Both the position numbers and the translations under genes were made by a program. 8,110 nucleotides of DNA from a bacterium (GTDB lineage: Bacteria; Bdellovibrionota_C; UBA2361; SZUA-149), in contig QIGM01000442.1 of assembly GCA_003230795.1 (NCBI GenBank), forward strand, positions 1-8,110, written 5' to 3'. Under the pieces are notes generated by a model, which was not told the origin of the DNA, ran no database searches, and saw only the letters and a list, made by a program, of their open reading frames with translations. Position 1 is the first letter of the stretch; every line of letters begins with the position of its first letter. This document shows, piece by piece, positions 1-5,275 of this stretch.

Positions 1-172
1 AACTCACTCTTGACACCATTCTCCTTTAAATTACTCACCTGCTCCGACTTATAAGAACACAGATATTTGATTTAACTCAACTTACAAAAAGTTAAGCGTT
101 CAGATGGGTAAGAGAATTCTGCAAGAAAGAGAAGAAAACAGTTAGCTATTTCTCTTGCCCTAGTAAATTGCT
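1..172. other. Intergenic region downstream of the kinase gene
   Basis: No convincing gene is seen. On the minus strand, 127-133 (AAGAGAA on plus) can pair with 150-156, a 7-bp stem with a 16-nt loop. It could slow transcription leaving the kinase gene, but it lacks a clean U-tract. At the left edge a minus-strand ATG (17-19) and GTG (14-16) lie just below an AAAGGAG stretch (21-27). A further gene running off the window could start there, but the SD-to-ATG spacing is only about 1 nt and too few codons are visible to judge. Confidence 0.4.
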
Positions 173-1084
173 TTAGCAACCTACTCTGCGCTTATCACGT
201 CTAAGGCGACGCTCGTAATGCCGTAAAACTAGTTGTTTAAGTTTTCCTTTTTCAATCGTAAATTCTTTGCTGCGTTTAAGATAGATCGAGATGAATTCAT
301 CCATGTCTTTCTCACCCAGAGGAACCAAGAAATATCTCCAGATTTGATACAGATTAATTACGCGCTGGCGTCTAGTTAAAGACGAACTTAATAGACAGTC
401 GTCTAAGTCAATCCAAACCCAATCCTTTATACTCGGAGAAAGTTCATGTGTTTTCCCCAAACCAGAGCCGACATATAAATGATAGGGCTTTATATCTCCG
501 TGGAAAAATCCAGCATTGTGAGCCGAGGCAAGTCCCTCAGCCAGACATCTTAGAATTTTCTCACCAGACTCAGTGACCTCTAGTCCACTTTTTAGATGTT
601 CACTTTTTAAGTGTTCAACGAGCGTATCTAAGCCATCGATTTCATCCATTGTCATGAAACTAAAGCGATACAGACCATTCTCATTTATATGTCCGTATGA
701 ATGTACGGGAACGGTAGTTACGTCTGAATCTTTTAGTTCTCTGGTGAATTTGAAAGCTTTACTGTTCCTATCTGTCGGCAAAACGTGTCGATATAACCTA
801 CGGATAAGACCTATTTCATTGGATAGTTTAACTACAACGTTGAGATTGGACTTTGGAGCCCTCAGAATCATGCGTTTCCATTTAGGACGACGATTGGGAG
901 TTGATGGGTTCCAGTTCTCAGAACTTAAGGCCGCCGACCGAATTGATTTGGGACCTGCGCTAACAACCTCCAAATCTCCCTTCCATATCGATTCTTCAAG
1001 GCGGATCAGTTCTTGTTTTAGATCGGGCGCCAGAGCGCCATCGTTAAGGTGTAGCTGTCGATTTTCCTGAAGTAACGCTTTCAT
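173..1084 (-). CDS. Kdo/WaaP-family lipopolysaccharide core kinase-like protein
   Basis: Predicted cytoplasmic or membrane-peripheral small-molecule kinase of the Kdo/WaaP lipopolysaccharide kinase group, which phosphorylates inner-core sugars of LPS. The 303-residue protein has a divergent protein-kinase fold. Lys86 in VVVKLS is the likely ATP-contacting lysine and Glu116 in the FTREL helix a likely partner. The catalytic loop is HGDIKPYH (195-202), with Asp197 as base and a His at 202 where most kinases have Asn. WIDLDD (224-229) replaces the DFG segment, with Asp226 as metal ligand. The C-terminus is very basic, as is common in this family. The gene starts 12 bp after the msbA stop on the same strand, so the two are probably co-transcribed, which supports an LPS role. 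The SD is weak. Residues 158-167 are a tandem EHLKS pair made by a 15-bp DNA duplication. The exact sugar substrate cannot be told; a choline/APH-type kinase is the main alternative. Confidence 0.75.
   Translation of the reverse strand: MKALLQENRQLHLNDGALAPDLKQELIRLEESIWKGDLEVVSAGPKSIRSAALSSENWNPSTPNRRPKWKRMILRAPKSNLNVVVKLSNEIGLIRRLYRHVLPTDRNSKAFKFTRELKDSDVTTVPVHSYGHINENGLYRFSFMTMDEIDGLDTLVEHLKSEHLKSGLEVTESGEKILRCLAEGLASAHNAGFFHGDIKPYHLYVGSGLGKTHELSPSIKDWVWIDLDDCLLSSSLTRRQRVINLYQIWRYFLVPLGEKDMDEFISIYLKRSKEFTIEKGKLKQLVLRHYERRLRRDKRRVGC
586..615. repeat. 15-bp in-frame tandem duplication in the kinase gene
   Basis: CACTTTTTAGATGTT (586-600) is followed directly by CACTTTTTAAGTGTT (601-615); the copies differ only at two adjacent bases. 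On the minus strand this encodes EHLKS twice (residues 158-167), in the segment just before the helix that leads to the catalytic loop. The frame is kept. Confidence 0.85.
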
Positions 1085-1096
1085 TCCCAGCCAATA

Positions 1097-3034
1097 CTAA
1101 CTTCCCTGATTTACTGTCTGAGCCTGTCTCTGATCGACATTCGACTGCTCATACCGAAACTGTAGCGCGTGGAGTCTTTGATATTCTCCGCTCAGCTCAA
1201 TCAGCTCTTGATGTGTGCCCTGTTCGACAATTTTACCTTTGGAGAGAACTGCTATCGTATCTGCGTTTTGGATCGTGGATAGTCTATGTGCGATCACAAG
1301 TACGGTTCTATTTACCAACAGACGTTCAATGGCTTCTTGAACCAATTTTTCGGACTCGCTGTCTAGGCTAGCCGTTGCTTCATCCAAAATTAGAATCGGG
1401 GCATCCTTTAGCAATGCCCGAGCAATGGCAATCCGCGCACGCTGACCACCGGAAAGACGCACTCCCTGTTCGCCAATCATTGTTTCATATCCATTAGGGA
1501 GTTCCCTAATAAACTCATCGGCGTGGGCGGCTTTCGCCGCAGCGATTACCTCTTCTTGAGTCGCATCGAATCTGCCGTAGGAAATATTATAGGAAAAACT
1601 CTCATCAAATAGAAAGGTGTGCTGATCAACTATCGAAATATGTTGCCGCAATGATTCGAGCGAATAGTTACGGATATCATTACCGTCGATCAAAATTTCC
1701 CCAAGTTCGGCATCATAGAATCTGGGTAGAAGCTGAACTAAAGTCGATTTACCGCCCCCGGAAGAGCCCACGAGCGCCACCGTTTGGCCCGATTCGAGCT
1801 TTAGCGAGACATTCGATAAAGCCCAAGTATCTTCTTGCGAAACCTCTAAGGGCGTCGATGATAGCGCACTATCTTCATCTGACACGGCTGGGTAGCGAAA
1901 GGAGACAGACTGATATTCGATTTTTGGACTTGCTGTAGATAATACCATTGAGGCAGCGGAGTCAGTAATCTCCAGTTCCACATCGAGCACCTCAAAGACC
2001 CTATCCGCAGCAGCCACTGCTGTTTGAATAGTAGTGTTCACCCGGCTCAATTTCTTAAGCGGCTCGTAGAGTAGAAGAACAGCTGTAATGAAAGCGACGA
2101 AATCCCCTTGTGTGCGAACACCGCCGATTACGCTGAGACCTCCATAGACGACAATCACCGCAATCGCGATACTTGCTAAGATCTCATTGACCGGGGCTGA
2201 GAGAGCTCCATATTTACCCGCTCGAAGAAAATTATTAGTTGAACGAGCGTTTTCATCGACAAAACGTTGCCGTTCATGATCTTCCGCACAGAACGCTTGA
2301 ACGACCTTATGTCCCATAATATTATTATGAAGAATCGCAGTTAGCCCGCCAAGCTGTTCCTGTCCCGCCCTACTCAGACGTCTTACTTTTTTACCAAATT
2401 TAACAATCGGAAGAATCGCAAGTGGGAAAACAAAAAATGCGATCACACCTAGGAAAGGATCAAGCACTAATGCTGCAGCTAAAAGCGCGATAACTCTTAT
2501 TCCATCTCTCAAAATGGAAACCGCACCATCCGTAAGGCCTCTTCGGATAAGTAGCGTGTCATTAGTCATTCGCGACAAAAGGCTACCTGTGCTGTGTGCG
2601 CTATAGAAGCCAGGGGAAAGCTGGAGCAATTTGTCCGAGATTTCATTTCGAAGATCCTCGACAATCATTAGCCCAACGCTAAGCGAAAGATAGCGTTGAA
2701 GGAATCCGAAAACCGCTCGAATAAATCCAAATAAAACTATCATCGAAACAAGCAGCCAGAGCATGTTTTTGTCATGCGAGCCGAAAATATCATCAAGCAC
2801 GTAACGGAGGACAAAGGGCACGGCACCGTCAGTAGCTCCAAATATCACCATCGTGCCCAAAGCGAGAAAAAATCGCTTCCGGTGAGGATGCAGATATCCA
2901 AGTAAACGCCGGACTGTCGTTCGGAATCCTTTCTTTACTGACTGCTGGTCAGTAGAATCAATTTTTGTTACGCCGGTTCGAGTCACTTTAGCCCATACTT
3001 TCAAGAGAGAGTGAAATAGCACAATTTCACCCAT
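1097..3034 (-). CDS. msbA: MsbA-type lipid A/LPS flippase ABC transporter
   Basis: Inner-membrane ABC exporter with fused membrane and ATPase domains; MsbA homodimers flip lipid A-core from the cytoplasmic to the periplasmic leaflet. The 645 residues contain an ABC exporter membrane domain (about 50-340, roughly six hydrophobic helices), then the ATPase domain: A-loop Tyr381, Walker A GSSGGGKST (423-431), Q-loop Gln471, signature LSGGQ (527-531), Walker B ILILD with catalytic Glu552, and H-loop His583. All catalytic residues are present. It is longer than typical MsbA (about 580): there is an N-terminal extension of about 40 residues and an acidic/serine-rich insert of about 20 residues (382-403) right after the A-loop. 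No good SD precedes the ATG at 3032-3034, so the true start may lie slightly downstream, for example the GTG at codon 5. The LPS-kinase-like gene directly behind it favours MsbA over a drug exporter, but substrate specificity is inferred. Confidence 0.82.
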   Translation of the reverse strand: MGEIVLFHSLLKVWAKVTRTGVTKIDSTDQQSVKKGFRTTVRRLLGYLHPHRKRFFLALGTMVIFGATDGAVPFVLRYVLDDIFGSHDKNMLWLLVSMIVLFGFIRAVFGFLQRYLSLSVGLMIVEDLRNEISDKLLQLSPGFYSAHSTGSLLSRMTNDTLLIRRGLTDGAVSILRDGIRVIALLAAALVLDPFLGVIAFFVFPLAILPIVKFGKKVRRLSRAGQEQLGGLTAILHNNIMGHKVVQAFCAEDHERQRFVDENARSTNNFLRAGKYGALSAPVNEILASIAIAVIVVYGGLSVIGGVRTQGDFVAFITAVLLLYEPLKKLSRVNTTIQTAVAAADRVFEVLDVELEITDSAASMVLSTASPKIEYQSVSFRYPAVSDEDSALSSTPLEVSQEDTWALSNVSLKLESGQTVALVGSSGGGKSTLVQLLPRFYDAELGEILIDGNDIRNYSLESLRQHISIVDQHTFLFDESFSYNISYGRFDATQEEVIAAAKAAHADEFIRELPNGYETMIGEQGVRLSGGQRARIAIARALLKDAPILILDEATASLDSESEKLVQEAIERLLVNRTVLVIAHRLSTIQNADTIAVLSKGKIVEQGTHQELIELSGEYQRLHALQFRYEQSNVDQRQAQTVNQGS

Positions 3035-3135
3035 GAATAAAGTAAAGCAATTTAGACTGGCAATGCACTCTGGAGAAGAAAAGTAACAATATTTCTCGAG
3101 TTTATGTTTATCATTCGCCGGAAAAAGGAAGAAGA

Positions 3136-3240
3136 ATGCCTCGCGCAGAGATTTTTCACGGCGATACTAATTTGGGCAACATATTGCCAACGTCATATGG
3201 GTCGATATGCACACTTTTAAAAAGCCAAAGTGGTTCATGA
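3136..3240 (+). CDS. Possible 34-residue small protein with a phosphotransferase-like motif
   Basis: A 34-codon frame starts at ATG 3136 with an excellent Shine-Dalgarno (AAGGA at 3125-3129, 6-nt spacing) and stops with TGA at 3238-3240, just overlapping the 3' end of the convergent gene at 3235-3549. It contains FHGDTNLGNIL (residues 7-17), which looks like the catalytic loop of aminoglycoside/choline phosphotransferases (HGDxxxxN). The frame stays open upstream to 3046 but has no other Met. It is far too short to be an enzyme. It may be a remnant of a kinase gene, a genuine small protein, or chance. Confidence 0.2.
   Translation: MPRAEIFHGDTNLGNILPTSYGSICTLLKSQSGS
3212..3232 (-). terminator. 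Weak hairpin after the serine-rich gene
   Basis: CACTTT (3212-3217) pairs with AAAGTG (3227-3232) around a 9-nt loop, immediately past the stop codon of the minus-strand gene at 3235-3549. No U-tract follows on the minus strand, so termination is uncertain. Confidence 0.22.
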
Positions 3241-3549
3241 AAATACTAAGCCCTTCAACCGATCTAGCGCGCTCACTTCGGTGCTCTCGGACCTCACCAG
3301 TGCCTGGTCACTAGTTCCCGACAAGGCTGCCGAAGCGTTGTAGATCAGGCTGCGAAAGCTCAGATCTGGAGAATACGGAGTCGTGCCAGAGAGAGAAAGA
3401 AGCACGGCCGAATCAGCCTGCGTACCGGGTGTGACAGAAAGCTTCTGAGCACTGCTCAGCCGTGCTTGTGCGTCACTATCGAGGGTTTGATTGCTTATTG
3501 TCTGAAGAATTTCGCTCAATGAGTCTTGAGCGCTAATATTGCTGGCCAT
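3235..3549 (-). CDS. Serine-rich small protein of unknown function
   Basis: I do not recognise this 104-residue protein. It is about one-fifth serine (22 Ser) and rich in Ala, Leu, Gln and Thr; it has no Cys, His or Trp, a single Met, no signal peptide and no membrane segment. The N-terminal half (MASNISAQDSLSEILQTIS onward) is polar and likely helical. The composition recalls non-cleaved flagellar or type III export substrates, but no such gene is nearby, so this is only a suggestion. The start is well supported: AAGGT sits at 3556-3560 before the ATG at 3547-3549. A perfect TATAAT at 3635-3640 could drive it, giving a leader of about 80 nt with a small hairpin touching the SD. It appears to be transcribed alone. 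Confidence 0.6.
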   Translation of the reverse strand: MASNISAQDSLSEILQTISNQTLDSDAQARLSSAQKLSVTPGTQADSAVLLSLSGTTPYSPDLSFRSLIYNASAALSGTSDQALVRSESTEVSALDRLKGLVFS

Positions 3550-3558
3550 AGCGTTACC

Positions 3559-3574
3559 TTCTTATCCTTAAGAA
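3559..3574 (-). promoter_or_regulatory. Leader hairpin overlapping the ribosome binding site
   Basis: TTCTTA (3559-3564) and TAAGAA (3569-3574) form a 6-bp stem with a 4-nt loop. On the minus-strand transcript the second arm runs into the SD AAGAAGGT of the gene at 3235-3549, so folding could partly hide the SD. The stem is A/U-rich and weak. Confidence 0.25.
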
Positions 3575-3634
3575 ATTCCGTGTTAGATTAAGGAAGTCGA
3601 CCATTCTGAGCCTTACTTTAGACTCTGGCGCGCA

Positions 3635-3640
3635 ATTATA
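3635..3640 (-). promoter_or_regulatory. Perfect -10 box (TATAAT) for the serine-rich gene
   Basis: TATAAT on the minus strand, about 85 bp upstream of the ATG at 3549. No matching -35 hexamer lies 16-18 bp upstream (GCTAGC at the 17-bp position), so the promoter would be activator-dependent or weak, or the box is fortuitous in an A/T-rich stretch. Confidence 0.4.
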
Positions 3641-3690
3641 TGTCCTTTTCGGCAAGAGCTAGCGAGAACTTTGCCTTTAAATGCGTTAGA

Positions 3691-3802
3691 GGGGACAGTT
3701 CCTGAGCAATTTTTTGGTCGGCAATTTGGGACAACAATCGATCTCGATAAATGATAAATGATAAATAAATACTGAGTAAATCGTTGGAGAGGAACTGTCC
3801 CC
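3691..3802. mobile_element. Small inverted-repeat element (REP/MITE-like)
   Basis: GGGGACAGTTCCT at 3691-3703 is matched exactly in reverse complement at 3790-3802, a 13-bp perfect pair enclosing 86 bp. This GGGGACAGTTCC-type arm resembles sequences I recall around REP-associated tyrosine transposase (RAYT) genes and their non-coding derivatives; that link is from memory. No transposase is present, so this would be a non-autonomous copy or an imprint. It abuts the stop codon (TGA, 3804-3806) of the neighbouring minus-strand gene, so as RNA it could also act as that gene's 3' hairpin. The interior is A/T-rich and carries three tandem GATAAAT units. Confidence 0.5.
3746..3766 (+). repeat. Three perfect tandem GATAAAT units
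   Basis: A 7-bp unit is repeated three times without error (3746-3752, 3753-3759, 3760-3766), followed by AAAT. It lies inside the inverted-repeat element. A slipped-strand origin is likely. Confidence 0.85.
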
Positions 3803-3803
3803 C

Positions 3804-4202
3804 TCACTTCCCCTTACGAATAATCAACTCTGTTTCATCACGCTTACTTTTTCTAGCTTGACTCTCCACTACCGTTACCTGTGTAGGATGAGATAGCTTA
3901 AAATCTTGCTTTGTTTTTCTCTTAACATCTTCCTTTTTGCCCCTATAGCCTTTTGAGTATGGTTTTACTCTAGCAGCAAATTGAATCTCCAAACCCACTG
4001 ATAAATCTAAAGCAGCAAAAGCCTTAGTCTTGTTGAGCCATAGATGACCACACATCAACTTGCCGTCTGAAACCCTTCGTACGTCTTTCAGTAGTATGGT
4101 GGCAAGTGAAGCGCCTTTGAAAGAACTCTTGGATCCTTCCTTAACTAATTTGCCTATGAACAAGTCCCGGCATCCTTCAAGCTTCTTAAGTTCTTGTCTC
4201 AT
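3804..4202 (-). CDS. Conserved-looking small basic protein of unknown function
   Basis: The 132-residue protein is soluble and very basic, with no signal or membrane segment. The pattern (an early FKG, then ATILLKDVR, a short gap, HLWLNKTKAF, ARVKPYSKGYRGK, and LSHPTQV near the end) reminds me of an uncharacterised family in scattered bacteria and archaea in which 'LLkdvr...dHlWf...F...f.ARVk.Y.KGY.G...d..L..PTkv' is conserved. It reads like a compact all-beta, possibly OB-like, domain (about 15-112) followed by a Lys/Arg-rich tail that could bind nucleic acid; both the family match and the fold are inference. The SD before ATG 4200-4202 is modest (AAAGAGA). The inverted-repeat element begins right at its stop. 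It stands alone, divergent from the carbonic anhydrase gene. Confidence 0.62.
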   Translation of the reverse strand: MRQELKKLEGCRDLFIGKLVKEGSKSSFKGASLATILLKDVRRVSDGKLMCGHLWLNKTKAFAALDLSVGLEIQFAARVKPYSKGYRGKKEDVKRKTKQDFKLSHPTQVTVVESQARKSKRDETELIIRKGK

Positions 4203-4387
4203 TTCTCTTTAGATAACCGCAGGCATGTTAGTAAATTTTTTTGAAGCATCGAGAACTGGCCCTCCCCCGATTTGACGGACACCGCAAAAAGCAAAGAAGA
4301 GGAGTTGCAGTTCAAGCAAAGATGGGCCAAGTTCAGCAGCTACCTTCATTCTATCTGTTCACATCGATTAATTAGCTTACTCAGAAT

Positions 4388-4392
4388 AGGGA
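4388..4392 (+). promoter_or_regulatory. Ribosome binding site of the carbonic anhydrase gene
   Basis: AGGGA lies 6 nt before ATG 4399. It fixes the start at the Met that opens a classical signal peptide. No clear -35/-10 pair could be assigned in 4203-4387. Confidence 0.7.
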
Positions 4393-4398
4393 ATCATT

Positions 4399-5172
4399 AT
4401 GAAACGAATTATCTTCGCCGCAGTTTTTTGCCTGTCCTTTCCTACACAGCTACTGGCTAGTGAGGGTAAGGCATGTGAGGGCTTCGGTCCACAAACTCCA
4501 CGAGATATTGATAGCGTAGCAGGCGTAAACGGAGCTACGTTTACTCCGGCTCAAGCTGCTGAGAAATTAAACCTCTGCAACATCCATTTTCACGAAAACG
4601 CAGAGCATAAGGCTAAAGACTTTTCTATCTATGCCGGTGATGGAAGTGATGGCTATGGCACAGGTTACAAGTGCAACATCAGCACCAGCCTGAGTAAGGC
4701 AGAGCTAGCTCCTACTAAAGAGAAAGTCTGCAGCGGCAAGCATGGTGATTTAGAGCCAGGTGACACTATTGAAGTGCATTGGGTGCATTCCTCTTGTGAC
4801 GTAGAGCCAGGACCTACACTTGGCGCTTGCCTCTCTGACGCTTGCGCCAATCCTGAGCTGCGTGTCGAAACTCAGGTATTCACTTTGGTAAACGATGCTA
4901 GTGCTCATGATTTCAGAGAATTGAAATTAGCTAAAGACCTACCGAAAAATACTGGGACGCCGGTTGAGTTTCTTGGTTCAACAACAGGGCCAAGTTTCTC
5001 GGAGCAGACCTGCTCTCCTTTGCAAGTAACATGGAGTGTACGACCGAAGTGCGCAAAACTTAATATCAATTCGGTTGCCGATTGGTGTCAGGATAACGTC
5101 TTCAACGAAGACCATGCTCATGGTGTTCGTGCGCTAGTTACCAACCCAAAGCTGCTCTCTGCGATCAACTAA
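4399..5172 (+). CDS. Exported delta-class carbonic anhydrase
   Basis: Predicted periplasmic or secreted zinc enzyme that interconverts CO2 and bicarbonate. The 257-residue protein opens with a signal peptide (MKR, then a hydrophobic stretch to about 20; likely cleavage after LLA20). The mature start, KACEGFGPQTPRDID, and the core LCNIHFHENAEHKAKDF (59-75) match the bacterial delta-type carbonic anhydrase pattern I recall from marine gammaproteobacteria, related to diatom TWCA1. Likely metal ligands are His63 and His65 of HFH and His127 in EVHWVH, an arrangement like the HFH...H set of alpha-class enzymes; this assignment is inferred. Ten cysteines remain in the mature chain (26, 60, 92, 111, 133, 144, 149, 205, 218, 230), which suits disulfide bonding outside the cytoplasm. 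The start is backed by an AGGGA site. It is transcribed alone and ends at a strong hairpin. The length suggests it is complete. Confidence 0.85.
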   Translation: MKRIIFAAVFCLSFPTQLLASEGKACEGFGPQTPRDIDSVAGVNGATFTPAQAAEKLNLCNIHFHENAEHKAKDFSIYAGDGSDGYGTGYKCNISTSLSKAELAPTKEKVCSGKHGDLEPGDTIEVHWVHSSCDVEPGPTLGACLSDACANPELRVETQVFTLVNDASAHDFRELKLAKDLPKNTGTPVEFLGSTTGPSFSEQTCSPLQVTWSVRPKCAKLNINSVADWCQDNVFNEDHAHGVRALVTNPKLLSAIN

Positions 5173-5173
5173 C

Positions 5174-5246
5174 TAAGGAAGAGTTGTGTAACACGGAGGC
5201 ACTAACGGCATTTAATGCTAGTGTCTCCGTCTTCTCTCCTTCCTTA
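5174..5246. terminator. Long hairpin between convergent genes, likely bidirectional terminator
   Basis: ACGGAGGCACTA (5193-5204) pairs with TAGTGTCTCCGT (5219-5230) over 12 bp with one G-U pair, and the loop can add GCAT/ATGC pairing. Outside it, TAAGGAAG (5174-5181) pairs exactly with CTTCCTTA (5239-5246). The structure begins just after the carbonic anhydrase stop and ends 20 bp before the stop of the convergent gene. A pyrimidine-rich CTTCTCTCCTTCCTT follows on plus; the opposite strand lacks a strong U-run. Confidence 0.65.
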
Positions 5247-5248
5247 AT

Positions 5249-5275
5249 TAATTAAGCAGCCCCTAATTAAGCAGC
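5249..5275. repeat. 15-bp-period direct repeat at a stop codon
   Basis: TAATTAAGCAGC occurs at 5249-5260 and again at 5264-5275, separated by CCC. The second copy contains the TAA stop (5267-5269) and the two last Ala codons of the minus-strand SplB-like gene, so the gene end has been duplicated just outside the coding region. Confidence 0.8.

Noticed and set aside
10..38. TTGACA at 10-15 as a plus-strand promoter
   Set aside because: No -10-like hexamer at 16-18 bp and no plus-strand gene downstream.
573..1070. 165-codon open frame on plus
   Set aside because: It lies wholly opposite the kinase gene, which has clear motifs; its product shows no recognisable domain.
1651..1938. 95-codon open frame on plus
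   Set aside because: Antisense to the conserved ATPase domain of msbA; no SD support and a basic, unstructured product.
3037..3065. TTGCCA with a 17-bp spacer as an msbA promoter on minus
   Set aside because: The -10 position reads TTATTC and lies right at the start codon, so it would not give a usable transcript for that start.
3746..3766. Repeats as a CRISPR array
   Set aside because: The units are 7 bp and tandem without spacers.
3613..3807. 64-codon open frame on minus
   Set aside because: It reads through the inverted-repeat element (GTVP appears twice from the two arms) and overlaps the stop of the real gene; no family resemblance.
4272..4300. TTGACG at 4272-4277 as the -35 of the carbonic anhydrase promoter
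   Set aside because: The -10 position (near 4295) reads AGAAGA, unlike TATAAT.
4272..4460. 62-codon open frame on plus
   Set aside because: It overlaps the signal peptide region of the carbonic anhydrase in another frame and has no good SD.
4665..4850. 61-codon open frame on minus
   Set aside because: Antisense to the middle of the carbonic anhydrase gene.
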